From Conchocele bisecta (lineage: Eukaryota > Mollusca > Bivalvia > Lucinida > Thyasiridae): a stretch of 64,000 nucleotides of DNA. The notes under the pieces are model-generated. The model was given only the letters and a program-made list of their open reading frames with translations. It made no database searches and was not told the origin of the DNA. The stretch is from the NCBI GenBank assembly GCA_029237695.1, contig CM055278.1, forward strand, positions 77,273,817 to 77,337,816, given 5' to 3'. A program made the position numbers and the translations under genes. Of this stretch, positions 1-11,550 are shown one piece after another. The stretch's first letter is position 1. Each line of letters starts with the position of its first letter.

Positions 1-281
1 CCGTCTCGCGCGGGCGACCCGTTGGTTTAGAGGAGCAACGGCTTCCATCGGATATTGACGTCCTGTACCTCTATCAACCGGGAGAGCTCGAAGGTGGCAG
101 CCGCCGCGCGACTGATCCCGTGTGGTCTCTCAATGTATATCATCTAGATCGATCTATTACCAAGCCCGATGAGCCCGTGCTCTACTATTTGGATGATGGG
201 CCATCTCGAGGGTTTGTTCGCGAAGAACTTCTCGCGATGCCTTCTGACACCCAGCTACCCGCGGATCATCAGAGTCTTTAG
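1..281 (+). CDS. C-terminal end of an open frame entering from the left (transposon or virus-like protein, possibly integrase tail)
   Basis: An uninterrupted frame runs from base 3 to a TAG at 279-281 (92 codons visible; the start lies outside the window). The composition is protein-like, with the segment VLYYLDDGPSRGFVREEL near the end followed by a Pro- and Asp-containing tail. From memory this tail resembles the C-termini of integrase-like proteins that accompany Polinton/adintovirus-type polymerases in invertebrate genomes. That is recall, not a search, so the product name is tentative. It converges on the polymerase pseudogene, whose stop is at 310-312, leaving only 28 bp between the two stops. 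Such tight tail-to-tail packing is unusual for host genes of this genome and suits a compact virus-like element. Unlike the neighbouring polymerase, this frame shows no break in the part seen. Confidence 0.45.
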   Translation, partial: VSRGRPVGLEEQRLPSDIDVLYLYQPGELEGGSRRATDPVWSLNVYHLDRSITKPDEPVLYYLDDGPSRGFVREELLAMPSDTQLPADHQSL

Positions 282-309
282 TATTCTCTCTCATAGTTCT
301 TTTTTTTAT

Positions 310-3300
310 CTATCCTATAGGCTCGGTGTGTAACCCGTCTTCCATCACTCTCCTCTTGTCGTAGTACGCCGAGAGTCCTAATTTTTGTTGACAGTACGTC
401 TTCATCACCCCGTTAATCATTCGGAATCCCCTGTTCTCCGCCATATCCCTACCCCCTTCGAGAGCACTCTTATACCTTCCCCAAGTCAGATCGTTAGATC
501 TCTTCGACATCCCCTTGGCCGAGTGCTTAGATTTTCCATCACCGCTCACGTAGTAACACTTGCTACACAGAGCGATGGCTCTATCCCCTTCGAATTCCAG
601 CTTGAACAGTCCCGGAGTTCTGTTGCTCCACACGTCCCACGCCAACCACTCGGTCTTCTCCTTATTAAACTTTCTCTTCATATTCTTTCTCACCACCGCC
701 GCCAGCGTCTTCTCCGACAGCGCGAAGTACATTGCTGTCAGTGTCCATCTGTATCAGTTCGAAATCTCCGCGATCCACGTACTTGTCCAAGAAATCGTAG
801 TAGAACTCCAGCATCCGGAGCTTGGCCAACTGGTAGACCGCTATGCCACACTGAAACGGTCTGTTGATCACCACTCGAGTCTTCCTGCTCGATATCTCGT
901 AAGCCTCCCCAATCTCCTCCAAGTCTTCAAACCACGCCGACCTCAGTGCCCGATCGACAGTCTTCTCATCCTTCGTATATGTGGTGTTCAGGTGTCTCTC
1001 TTGTGCCTCTATCAGCTTGCCACAACTTGCGTTGCCAACCAGTTTGAATATCTCCGCCAACACCGCCTTGCTCTTGTCGACGTCGTCCGTCTAGCAGCGG
1101 TGACCTCTTTAACGAACCATTGAAACGGTTTGCCGGGCGTGTAGTCTATCACCCTATGCACCGCCTTGACGATCAGACCGTGCTCCAGATACCACTTTAG
1201 CAGCGGTGAGTATATGATCATCTTCTTGGCGGACATTGCCCCCACAAGCTTTCTCTGCCCTTCGACTATTTTCCTACCGGTCCCGGCCAGGTAGTCTTCA
1301 TGTGCTGCGGAACCTCTTTTTCATCGACTTCTCGATTAACGAACAGCGGTGACATTTCCGAGAACTTGTCTCTCAACGTTTCCGGGACCTCTATATCCAA
1401 CTCCGCAAATCCGAACCACTTTTCACTCCTGACCTTCCTCACGAAACAGTCTATATACGACTGTCTTTCCGGGTCGTCACACGTCCATATCTGCTCCTCA
1501 CCACACGGCATGTCCTTCGACAGAGTAGATAGGTATAGAGCATTGGCATCGTACCCCATCACCGCCTTGCACATATTCTCCTCCCGACTCCCCACCTGAC
1601 CCCTGATAGTTGACCTTCCAGCCTCGGCGTATCTGGAGAATACTATGGACGGACCACCGACCAATCCCTGCTTCATCATCTCGTAAGTTTCAGACTTCGG
1701 TGACCACAACTCGGGCGTGTCCGCCTTCCCATCGATCGACCCGCGGAGTAGGTACTGAAGGGAAACACCGGGTAGAGACACGGCATCCTTGAGTATGTCC
1801 ACGCCTCTTCCCCTGTAGAACTCCGTCATTTTATTCAGAGCCTCCAGGAACGGTCCTACATCCAAGTCGTTGTAGTGTTGCAACCATTCCTTGAACGTCT
1901 TCATCCCCTTTTCTCGGAATACCTTCTTACACTCTTTTCCACTCGGACAACGACAGTAGGAACTCACCCCTTCAAACTTCGAGTACCACTCGGGATAGTC
2001 TGGCAGCCCCGGATGGTCGAGCTTGGACGCGCTATCGAACCACTCGTACGGAAAGTGAGACTTTACCGTTTTACAGTCGTACGCCTTAACCCACCGGTCG
2101 TACGTGGTACCGGGGTCCCAGATACTGGATGATGTCGAGAAATTTAAACTCCGGGGAGTAAACAGAAACATCGTCGTGCTGGCTCTCTTTCCGACCATCA
2201 CCTTATTCACGGTGGCCGCCAACTTCTCTACAAAGTACTGCTTGATGAGGTTCAGGTCGTACCTGCTACAGTTGAACCCCACCACCGGGACTTGATCAAT
2301 CCATGAGATAATCTTTGCTTGCTGAGACTTCGATAAAACATCTATGTCGGCCGGTAGATACTTCTTCCTAACCCCCCCCCTCCCTGATTGCCTTGCCTCT
2401 CATCTGCAGCTCGGTCACGAACTTCTCGACTAGCGATGTCGGGATCTCGTTCGCATAGGTGTGTGATCCCTTCATGCATCGTATCCCCCAACGACACCGA
2501 TATAGGAACGTGCTCGACCTCGAAGGTCAGGTCTTTGGTGGGTCGCGTGCTTTTTGACTTGTCGAGATACGCCTCAAAGTCGTAGACTATCTGGTGAGGG
2601 TATAGAGTCGTCTCCTCCTCGCGTGGCGATTGTGGATAGTAGGTATTAATTTTATCAAAATTATCATTCAACCGCTCGCACTCCCACATCACCACCAGCT
2701 CGTAACCCGCCTTCCTTATCTTGGCGTCTTGAATTTTCGTCCTCTTGTACAGTGATCTCGCGTTACCTCTCATGCAATGCCTCGGACACCCGTGCCAGTA
2801 GCATCCGTGAAACTGAAACACGGTCTCGGTCTCGTGACAGTAACCGTCGACCGGATCACCGGCCATCCACCTCTCACCACCGTGACCGCAGTTTGCGTGA
2901 TGTATGTGCTTTCCCATCCTCTCCTCTTCTCTGCTCAACCATTGAATCGACCTCGCACTCGCTGACCCCTTAGGATAGAACGCCTTCCCGTAGGCCGATT
3001 GTGGTCACTCTACCCTCTTACCTGGACATGTCACCACGGTCTTCCCACCCATGCAGGTGGTAGCGTGCCTGTGCATGTTACACGACTTTGTAAACCGTTG
3101 TTGACATCCGGTGCACCCGTACTCGTTCGTCATCTTGCGGAGATTCGTTATGAGGAACGAGTGACCTCCAAACATTCCTATCGTCATTGTCTTCCCCCCA
3201 ACCACGTCGTAATTTGCCGGAACCTTCATGAGGTACCACACTCCATCGGCGGTGGGCTCGTAAACGCGAATGCCCATCTTGAAGCACCTTTCTACCTTCT

Positions 3301-4245
3301 TAATATCATCCAGGGGGATTCCCTTACTACCCGGTCCGTTATCGTGCCCGAGGTATTCGCGAGCCAGAGCTCGTGCCTTCCTACAACACCCGTCGGGTCT
3401 CCCTCCACGTTGGATGGCTATGCACCTAAATAGACACAAGTAGTCGTCGTACGTGTTCGACGGAATACATTCCCTTTTTCTGTCTTAACCAGTCTGGGAG
3501 TTTTCCCGCTCCATGAGAAGTTGTTGCGCGTCGATGATCATCTTCACCTCGACCGATATCCAACGAACGAAGGTCCATTTTGTGTTTGGTCTATCGACTT
3601 TGTCGATGTCCATTCGACCTTTCTCTCTATCGGATATCCAACTCTTGGCTTTGGCGATCTCGTTTATCCACGGACTGCCCTTTGATTGTTTGTGATAGAT
3701 CATAGTAGCGTCGGTATCTATGTTCCTAATACGATACGAACACGAATACCTCAGATAACATGCCGTGGTCATCTCTGGGCGAATTTTATTCATTATGCGA
3801 TTAGCGATCTCCTCGTCTACCCCCCTCTCGAAAGTCCATACTATCTTCCTCCTACCCCTATCAACAGTTTCCCTAACTTCAGCTTCTTCGGAGAGAATCC
3901 TGGGACCCTCCTCCACCAAAGCTCTGGCAATATCTCTCCTCTTCTTGGGAGGTCTCCCCACCAACCCTTGATAAATCTTATTGTAGTACGCCTTGTATAG
4001 GGGTTTTCTACGTGCGCTGGGATCTTCTTTTACACGCTGCGCGTAAGCGGTGGCGCGCAGACTGGCCGTCGTCTCGTTCTCCAATTTCTCGGAGCGTTTT
4101 TCGGGGTCGGCGGGCAGTCGTGTCGGTCGAAAACCGCACGCCGCAGCCTCTCCTCGTAGACGACGGCTCGCGCGTCACTTATCCTATCTGCTATATCTTT
4201 CTTGAGTCTCAAACCTCTTAGGGAAATTCCCCAACCCCAACTCTT
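310..4245 (-). pseudogene. Decayed protein-primed family B DNA polymerase, Polinton/adintovirus type
   Basis: Read on the minus strand from about 4245 down to the stop at 310-312, this is a polymerase of roughly 1300 codons, a usual length for this family. In order it has a basic N-terminal region; a C2H2-like finger (CTGCQQRF...HRHATTC, about 3110-3040); an endonuclease-like cysteine/histidine block (FHGCYWHGCPRHC, about 2800); the exonuclease motifs DFEAYLD (about 2570) and FNCSRYDLNLIKQYF (about 2275); polymerase motif A (GYDANALYLS, about 1550); motif B (LVGNASCGK, about 1030); and motif C (DTDS, about 740). Breaks are two in-frame stops (TAA 3482-3484, TGA 3005-3007) and frame changes near 4120, 2440, the 9-C run 2372-2380, 1280, 1090 and 735. 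The last falls just after motif C. The start is uncertain: a stop lies just upstream of 4245 and no ATG is clear. The homopolymer break could be an assembly error; the total says pseudogene. Confidence 0.85.
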
Positions 4246-4261
4246 AGCTTGCTCTCATCAC

Positions 4262-4575
4262 TTTATGGTAGGCATTATACTGAGTATAACTAATAGATTT
4301 TTTATCTTCAATAGGGTGTGTAGTTTATATTTATTCGTAATAAATGTATGACAGATTGTTGTAATATACTTAGTATAACTTATGGATAACTTGTCTTTAA
4401 TAGGGTGTCAGTTTATATTTATGACAGATTGCTGTAAAATACTGAGTATAACTTATAGATTTCTTATCTCTAATAGGGTGTCAGTTTATATTTTATTCGT
4501 AATAAAAGTATGACAGATTGTTGTATATATATACTGAGTATAACATAGGGATTTTTATCTCTAATAGGGTGTATC
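4262..4575. repeat. Tandem repeat of about 90 bp, four copies, next to the polymerase 5' end
   Basis: Four imperfect copies each carry ACTGAGTATAACTTATAG, then CTCTAATAGGGTGTCAG, then a TTTATATTTATTCGTAATAAA stretch and ATGACAGATTGTTGTA. Copies begin near 4280, 4369, 4440 and 4532. They lie between the start of the polymerase frame and a long hairpin, so they could be a promoter array or subterminal repeat of the same element. That is inference; no function is shown by the sequence. Confidence 0.8.
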
Positions 4576-4608
4576 TTCTCATGTCATAAATATATGGTCT
4601 CGCGAGAA

Positions 4609-4712
4609 GTAGTATATAGAGTCATAATGATTACAAGTTTCTTGTGGAAGCCACCACACGTAGTGTGTGGCTTCCATATAAACTTGTATCATTATGACTC
4701 TTATATACTACT
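4609..4712. repeat. Long near-perfect hairpin (about 50-bp arms, 4-nt loop)
   Basis: The left arm 4609-4659 and right arm 4664-4712 are reverse complements apart from a few bases and small indels, around a GTAG loop. The arms contain AGAGTCATAATGAT and GTGTGGCTTCC. A structure this compact is visible as a snapback in either strand. It lies between the ~90-bp tandem repeat and an inserted dispersed repeat and may belong to the end of the polymerase-bearing element. Confidence 0.85.
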
Positions 4713-4714
4713 CT

Positions 4715-5075
4715 TTTCGTCGTATGTCCCACCAGTCGTAGTTGGTCTACCCGCTAAGACATTTACCCAAGCGTTAAGGTTATGAACGCACCAAGTATGT
4801 GACCATGACCCTGGATTTAGTGGGGGCGGTAGACCATTAGAGAAATGGGTGTGTGAAATATCAAGCAGATATGTGTAAGGAAACAGAGTATTATAAGACA
4901 TTTACCCTAGCGTTAAGGTTTCGGACGTACGTATGTACGTACGCAGATATGTACAAGGAAACTGAAATTATAAGACATTTACCTGAGTGTTAAGGTTTCA
5001 AATGTAATAAGTATGTGACCTTGACCCTGGGCTCAGCAGGGACGGGACGATCGTGGATTTGTCGCAGGACGGTAG
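4715..5075 (-). repeat. Fragment of molluscan dispersed repeat (TTAAGGTTTC/GGTCAAGGTCACA family), reverse orientation
   Basis: Three reversed fragments of the family seen intact at 63468-64000 are recognisable by TAAGACATTTACCC and AGCGTTAAGGTT, the reverse complements of GGGTAAATGGCTTA and AACCTTAACGCT. GTGACCTTGACCCTGG and a short alternating GTACGTAC run also occur. It probably inserted between the hairpin and the downstream cysteine-rich frame. Confidence 0.65.
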
Positions 5076-5113
5076 AGGGAAGTGTTAATAACGATACTCG
5101 ATTAGCATTAGGC

Positions 5114-5455
5114 ATGCTCATGGTAATTTACAAGGTAAACATTACAAACCGATTAGTCGCAGGGGTAGTCTCCCCTCATGCAGTGAAACGGTTAGAGGCA
5201 ATGATGAACTGTTGTCATTGTCGTTTAAGAATTCGCTGCCGTAAATTAGGTTATCAAGTATCGGTGGACAGGGAAGAGATGACAAATATCGTTGTCTTTT
5301 ATTTGTATAAAGGGGACATGAGAGAATGTAATGACTATAATTTCGATTGCGCCACAGGCGTATGTTGCGATGTTAACCACAGGCATTATTCGGCGTGTTT
5401 CGAAACACGCCGAATGCCTGTGATGTCAACTATTGATTTCTGGAATAATTCGTAG
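5114..5455 (+). CDS. Small cysteine-rich open frame, unrecognised
   Basis: The frame is 113 codons from ATG 5114 to TAG 5453-5455; it is open upstream only into repeat sequence, which is why this internal ATG is preferred. Cysteines cluster in MNCCHCRLRIRC and later in CATGVCC, with a basic middle part. There is no signal peptide or clear membrane segment. Its 3' part overlaps a strong hairpin (5378-5422). It lies within reach of the virus-like polymerase region and could be one of that element's small genes, but I do not recognise it. Chance is possible at this length. Confidence 0.3.
   Translation: MLMVIYKVNITNRLVAGVVSPHAVKRLEAMMNCCHCRLRIRCRKLGYQVSVDREEMTNIVVFYLYKGDMRECNDYNFDCATGVCCDVNHRHYSACFETRRMPVMSTIDFWNNS
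5378..5422. repeat. Perfect-stem hairpin inside the small open frame
   Basis: CACAGGCATT...CGGCGTGTTT pairs with AAACACGCCG...AATGCCTGTG. The arms are about 20 bp with one 3-nt bulge and a 2-nt turn. It is GC-rich in an AT-rich neighbourhood and is a second strong snapback within 1 kb of the 4609-4712 hairpin. Confidence 0.85.
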
Positions 5456-5804
5456 TTAAGCGCGCTACGCCCTAGCCAGATACGTGTCAGGATAATTTGG
5501 CCTTCTCGATTACCACCGGGCAAAGATTACATGTCCTATTATATTCTATTCTGTGTTTGACAAATCAGAAAATATAAACTACTCACATAGGCATGCGCAT
5601 GTGTACGTGTTTGGTGTTGTAGCTGTGAAAATGAGTGGCAAATGGACTTATGCAATCTTAAAATTACTGAAAATGACTAAGTCATCGAAACAGAAAAATT
5701 AAGTCAAGGTCAAATTGGGCAGATTTATTTTTGGAAGCAGCTGCATTATCGTCCAGTTATAGCCGATACAAAATTTACGTAAACTCGGTTAGCAGAAACT
5801 AAAA
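5456..5804. other. Unannotated AT-rich stretch
   Basis: I see no coding frame, inverted repeat or tandem repeat here. It separates the small open frame from the minisatellite. Confidence 0.5.
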
Positions 5805-6262
5805 CATCGCCTGAAAGTGGTCCCTGACAAATGCTAAAACATGGCCTGAAAGTGGTCCCTGACAAATGCTAAAACATCGCCTGAAAGTTTGTGAGTGACA
5901 AATAGTAATATAACGCCTGAAAGTGGTCCCTGACAAATGCTAAAAAATCGCCTGAAAGTGGTCCCTGGCAAATGCTAAAACACCGCCTGAAAGTTGTCCT
6001 TGACAAATGCTAATCTATCGCCTGAAAGTGGTCCCTGACAAATGCTAAAACATCTCTTGAAACTTGTCCGTGACAAATGACAAATGCTAATATATCGCCT
6101 GAAAGTGGTCCCTGACAAATGCTAAGACATCGCCTGAAAGTTGTCCGTGACAAATGCTAAGACAACAAGACAACGCCTGAAAGTTGTCCCTAAAACATCG
6201 CCTGAAAGTGGTCCCTGACAAATCTAAAACATCGCCTTGAAGTTGTCCCTGACAAATGCTAA
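5805..6262. repeat. Minisatellite, about 35-bp unit, about 13 copies
   Basis: The unit is built from GCTAAAACATCGCCTGAAAG and TGGTCCCTGACAAAT. I count 13 occurrences of the CGCCTGAAAG core or a close variant. Units vary by point changes (GTGGTCC, GTTGTCC) and small duplications such as the doubled GACAAAT near 6070-6090. It is non-coding. Confidence 0.9.
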
Positions 6263-7104
6263 AGATAGCAACTGCACATTTTCAAAGGGTCCATAAATGT
6301 GAAGAAGAGAATTTGCCCGGATTTATGACCCAATTAAAGCATATACAAGATTTGTATACAATCGGTAAGTGTAAACTATAAATATTGCCCCTAAATGGAC
6401 CGTTACAATTGGCTAAACGTAGTAATGTAACATTACCGCCCGCCCCCGCCGCCGCCGCCGCTGCCGTCCAACTTTATCAATCCAATAGCCAGGATTTTTA
6501 TTTTTTTTTTAAAAATGGCCAAAAAATCGGAAGGAGTGTGATTTGAATCACATGTTGAAGTAACGGACCATGGTATATTTAATGTTGTCTATAAATACAT
6601 TAAATATACATTCCAGGGTCATCTGACCTGTTCCCATTGATGGGCAAATACGAATTGAGGGTATGTTGTGACAAAAATAATCAAAACAACAGATTTTTCT
6701 GGGAGTTTCAAACAATAATTTATTTCAGAGAAAACGCATGGATGGGAATTGGTTTGCACCATGATAGTACATTTGCCTCTGCATGATGATTGAGAAAACA
6801 TGCAACTTTCAATGTCTAGTTATGCAAGTGTCGTGGCACGGCATGGTTTTATAGTGAACATTTTACCTCAGAATTTGATAATTTTAAAGAGGCTGCACCG
6901 AGATATTTCACATTCCTGCATAGGTAAGGAGCACTAATAAGGCAGCATACATTGTATTTGTGTTCATGTAAAAGCTTCTAGTGTGTCTTGGTCACAACTG
7001 TCAACGCATATTGCTGTCTGCCGACTTATTTGGAATATTGCATTAAATACATACTGTCCGAGGGTGTGAAATGGATAATTTTAAATTAACTGGTCACCGC
7101 CCCC
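6263..7104. other. Intergenic stretch with a CCG microsatellite and a small hairpin
   Basis: It contains a (CCG)n-like tract at about 6436-6467. It also holds a short inverted repeat at about 6566-6620 (GACCATGGTATATTTAATG against CATTAAATATACATTCCAGGGTC). I see no gene. Confidence 0.6.
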
Positions 7105-7731
7105 TTAGCCCTCTGCAATGATATATTCCCCTATGCGCTATGTTAACGCTATGTCACATTTTCTAGGCCAATACTGCTATATGACAGCGCAAACATCAGC
7201 ATCAAACTACATTTTTGCAAATTTGGATTGTCCCTATGGCTAAAATCCTTTCTTATACTTTGATATACGACTGTACCAAATGTCATGCTTGTATCACAAA
7301 ATTCACACTTCAGCTTAAATTCACGACATATCGATTCCGCTAGAAACATACATTTATACCCCGTCCAATGCGTTACGAGAGACATTTTGATCGCACTGAC
7401 ATTTCTATAATTTCTCGGCAAGCCATGTTGTCTAATATTGATGGGTGTTTCCGATGACGTCATCACGAAGCTTACGATTGGCTGATAGTCGTGGAGTGTC
7501 ACGCGTAAGCGTCATGTTACATTGACTGGTTACCAGCTGGAAACCTGCTTATATTGTCAGCGAAGCTACGAAACGGAACCAGCTGACGCGTCATTGGGAA
7601 AGCCAAGGAAACAAATGTGCCCGAAGTCTTACGACTAATTCCAATTACATAATTGTGTTGAACAAAATAACCCATAGCTCGAAAACGCGTTGACTTAGCG
7701 CATCGGGGAATATATCGTTGCGGAGGGCTAA
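7105..7731. mobile_element. Inverted-repeat DNA element (MITE-like), 627 bp
   Basis: The left end TTAGCCCTCTGCAATGATAT and right end, reversed TTAGCCCTCCGCAACGATAT, match over about 45 bp through TATTCCCC.ATGCGCTA. There is no coding capacity between them. The interior holds a CRE-like GATGACGTCATC. The target duplication is not clear. It is non-autonomous, of unknown superfamily. Confidence 0.75.
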
Positions 7732-7924
7732 CATTTACCTAACTTCTGCAATGGGCGACACTGCCATAAATCGGTTTGGTGAGAGCCCAATGTCTCGAGG
7801 CCGTCCGAGTACGGCCTATTGAAAACATAGGGACCTTAGTAATGTGCAATAAGATGGAATAAAACAATGTTAGCTTATTTATTTTTCACTTATTGATGCT
7901 TTTATATATATTTAATGTATGTAT

Positions 7925-9123
7925 TGTAACAAACGCAGGCAAACGGTCTTACGATTTGTTGTTGTGTCAGGATGGCTTATGGAGAGTCAATGGAAGATGT
8001 TTATTCAGGTATTCAGTTTATTATCTGAGTGTTATTCTACAACAAGCCCATGACGGGTACTGGTTACAATCAGGTGACGACTACTGGTCACTGGCGAGAA
8101 TACGCCACATAGATGTTATCCTTTGCTCTTATGAGCTGAACCATTCGATCCTAGCCAATTGGGTTGTATTTATAGGCTCTGAAACTGTACCACATAACGT
8201 CACTTGACCAATCATGATGCTTGGGAGTCGGGCAAATCTGTCAAAAATGTCAGCCATCTTGCCAGATTTGCGAGATCGCCAAAATGACGTCATCACCATG
8301 AGACTTTCAACAATTTCACACATTAAAACAGCTCAAAACCTATCTGGCACATCCCAAATATGTAGTTTGTATATTTATCTTGGTATTTACACAGGTAATC
8401 AAGAGTGGTTCAGTGATGTGATAACTTTATGGGACAATTTTGATGCGGAGACGCTGGCGTTTTCGCATTCAAAATTGAGCGCCACTTCAACTTGATTTTA
8501 TCCTTAGAATCAACCAAAACAGGAATCTAGAGTCTGAAACTTTGTGTAAATGTTCGTCTTACACATTAATTAGGATTTACAAACCAAACCTCGTGAATAT
8601 CTGATTAAATAGCCTTAATTTAGCAATTATAATGTGCTTCTCAGGATCTGTTAGATTTGGCAGATCTGCCAAACATGGCCGCTGTCAGAGAGAAATCATG
8701 AACATGTCAACTTGCCAGACTTGGAATGTAAACAAATATAGGACACAATAGGCATGCAGGATGTGGTTCAAGACTCTCATCAGATATTCCTTTTTGCAAG
8801 AAAGAGTGAACTAGCCATTGAAACACTTCCATCATCCTAAGAATAAGACTGCCAGACACTGTCAGCAAGGTTGCCAGACATGTTTGTCAGTCTTTCCACA
8901 ATTCTGTCAAGTTGCCAGATTTCTTCCTGTGACCATAATAGCTATCAGGCATGTTTGTCTTAGTGAAAATGTGAAATTATATGGCTGAATTACTATTATA
9001 TTAGCTACAGAGTGTAGATATGTCAATAATAATACCATATTTAGCTTGTCAAAATGAGTCGTGTACCCCACCCACTCACTTTACATGGGGGTTATAATTA
9101 CACTCAGGTTCTATTATGTTACA
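7925..9123 (-). repeat. 3' LTR of the gag-only element
   Basis: 1199 bp with TG...CA ends. It is almost collinear with the other LTR and differs by scattered substitutions and small indels (for example near 8376-8390 and 8775-8835). It contains several CAGAT/TGCCAGA motifs and one CRE-like TGACGTCA at about 8284. Confidence 0.9.
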
Positions 9124-9136
9124 TTCTCCCCACCTT
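9124..9136 (-). promoter_or_regulatory. Polypurine tract
   Basis: On the minus strand AAGGTGGGGAGAA directly precedes the 3' LTR start, the expected position for the plus-strand primer. Confidence 0.7.
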
Positions 9137-10025
9137 AATATAGATAATTCTTAATTATCTTGAATAAAACCATGTTCAAGATGAAATATCAAAACAGAAT
9201 AGACCATATTAAACTGTCTGTCAAATTTCTCGAAAGTTTATGCTCTATAACGTACCGGTAAGTACTTAATCGGATATAATGTCATCAGATAGTATGTTAG
9301 TACTAATACAGTATTGACCCTGACTTCTCTGTTGAGCTATGTGCGGAATGTTGTTGTTCAATCATCGATAGATCGTCTACTAGTCATTCCCTTAATCCGC
9401 TCCATCCATCCATTGTACGATATATGCTGCCAGTCAACTAATACCGCATAGTAAAGTTATTCAGTTATATAAATGACTTATTCTAAATAGTGAATTTACT
9501 TGCGGACCGAACTGTTGCCAAATATTTTCTGTACTTCAGGACATTGGACAGTTAGCTTTTACACATAGACTTCAACAATTTGATTCATGAGTACGAACTT
9601 CAGTCTCTCTTGAAAGATGATTCCTCATCGATACAGTGTATATGATTTCAAGAGTACCGAAGTTACTCTTAACCCTGTTTATGTAGCACTATGTCGATGA
9701 AAGGATAATCTAGATTCCGTTGGATAAGAATTTACTAGTTATCAGCTCCCATCAGTTCCACACAAACAGTTAATCACGATCAGTAGAGCCTATGGTTGAT
9801 CAGGCCACACCCCTACCGATTTCTAAAATACCACATTGTGCACAATGCGTCACTCCACCCATGATCACTATTGATCAATTAAATTCGCCAGTGTAAAACT
9901 TATCCATTTGTCTAGTGTCCTAATATAGAGTTATTGTATCTTCAGTAGTCCATGTTCTTATTTATTGCCATTTTCTAGACAGACTGGTGTACTTCTATAG
10001 ATTGTTCAAGTCCATTCAGTAACAT
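9137..10025 (-). other. Gag-to-LTR interior without pol
   Basis: No long open frame and no RT, RNase H or integrase motif is visible in either strand. In a complete element the pol gene would lie here, so it has been deleted or was never present. Confidence 0.65.
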
Positions 10026-11190
10026 TTAACACGTCAAATAGAACAGTCTAACAATAAATAACTTGAACATTTGTTCTACTTCAACTTCACATTTCCGCAC
10101 CCCTCTGTCGGAATGTCCCTCATCGTAGTGGAATGATCCGGCGTTGTATTCAAATTCCTCAGGCAAGCCGTAGACAGGTCCTAGGTTACATTCGGTTGGA
10201 TATTGCCATTGATGTGTTTCATCATACAAATATTGCTCATTTTGTTGCTGTAGTTCAAGTCTGTCTAGTCGTTCCATGATCATATTTAATGATGATTTGA
10301 TGTCTCCTTTTCTATCGTTGTCCTCGGGTGGTAATGCTGCAATCATTCTGATGTTTGGTAAATGTGGATCTGAACGTCCATAAACACTTTCATATGTTTC
10401 CACAATTTGAATGACATCGCTTACTGTTTTACATTGATTGGTTATATATTTGTATCTGATGTCAGGATCTAAACTTTGGTAGATAGTGCTTAATGCCATA
10501 AAGTGATGTTTTACTGTCAACACTGGGATATTCCTTCTTTGACAATTTTAATGTATCATTTGCATATTTTGCTATAGATTCGCCTTGTGGCCGTGTCCTA
10601 GTTTCAAGTTGTGTGTTGTATTTTGACTGTTGCTTAGTCATACCAAACTCTTCTCTTAGTAATTGCACTAGCATATTGTAATTGTCCCTTGTTTTCCTGT
10701 CCAAGTGTGTGTAGAATTCAGCAGCGTCGCCACGAAGTGATGCTCCTAGAAGTAAAGCTTTTTCAACATTTGTATACTGTCCAAGTTTACAGCAAACTTC
10801 AAATTGTGTTATGTATATTTACCATTCTTCTTTTCCAGCGTATGTGTCTGGTTTTAATGTCATTTCTGCTACTGTGTTTGGAGATGGTGAGTAGGGTCGT
10901 CTGTCTTTATAATGGTCGTGGTCACTACGGGTATCCGCAAGTCGTCTCAATTCATGTTCCGATGCAGGTCTACGATTTGCCGTCCTAGGGGTTCTATCTG
11001 TGTCGCTGTCTTTTCTATTTGCTGTTAGTTGTTTTCTCTGTTGTCTTATCGGTGTCGTTTCATGATCACCATCATTGTCACTGTTGTTGTCTGCCCAGTA
11101 CTCGTCATGTTCTTCTGGTCTTGTGGGTTCAGCTGTGGCCGTATTCTCGCTTTCCATGTTAAGTTCAACTTCAGAATTCGTGCTTGACAT
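10026..11190 (-). pseudogene. Retrotransposon gag, broken
   Basis: Minus-strand frame from ATG 11190. The N-terminal third is acidic and hydrophilic (many Asp, Glu, Arg, Thr). The core follows the retrotransposon gag pattern: TYAGKEEW, then FEVCCKLGQYTNVEKALLL, SLRGDAAEFY, LVQLLREEF, and later a DPDIRYKY segment. An in-frame TAA at 10816-10818 splits the core, and a frame change near 10510 separates the last part. No CCHC knuckle is visible before the end, which is unusual for a gag that must package RNA. It is probably inactive now. Confidence 0.8.
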
Positions 11191-11530
11191 AGTTAAGTTA
11201 CTTGTGGTTATAGTTGAGTTAAATTACAAAAGCTCAATAAATATATCCACAAAGAAATTCAGAAAGTTATTGTTGCAACTTTTCCTGGTTTGAACAATCT
11301 TCTACTATAATTTGTGTTGCAATTTGTCCTGGGTTCAGCCAATTAATTGATTTCCTTACGAGTAGTCACTAATCAAATACACTTCTGCTTAATACTAATT
11401 AATTATGCAGTTCCACTCACTTAATTCATTTTCACCCTTTTTGGTCAATTTCTAATAATTGCCTTATTTTGTCTGTGGAGCTTTACAATCAAGTCGGGTA
11501 CTTTTATTGAACTGTCAAAACACAGTCAAT

Positions 11531-11548
11531 TCCACTCTTCTGACGCCA
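11531..11548 (-). promoter_or_regulatory. Primer binding site, possibly tRNA-Leu
   Basis: Two bases inside the 5' LTR the minus strand reads TGGCGTCAGAAGAGTGGA. It begins with TGG as required for pairing to a tRNA CCA end, and it resembles the complement of a tRNA-Leu 3' end (from memory TGGTGTCAG.AGTGGG). Confidence 0.6.
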
Positions 11549-11550
11549 AG

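Noticed and set aside
385..2295. Plus-strand open frames overlapping the polymerase region
   Set aside because: Shadows of the minus-strand polymerase; no family resemblance.
5805..6262. CRISPR-like array
   Set aside because: Units abut without unique spacers and vary throughout; this is a minisatellite in an animal genome.
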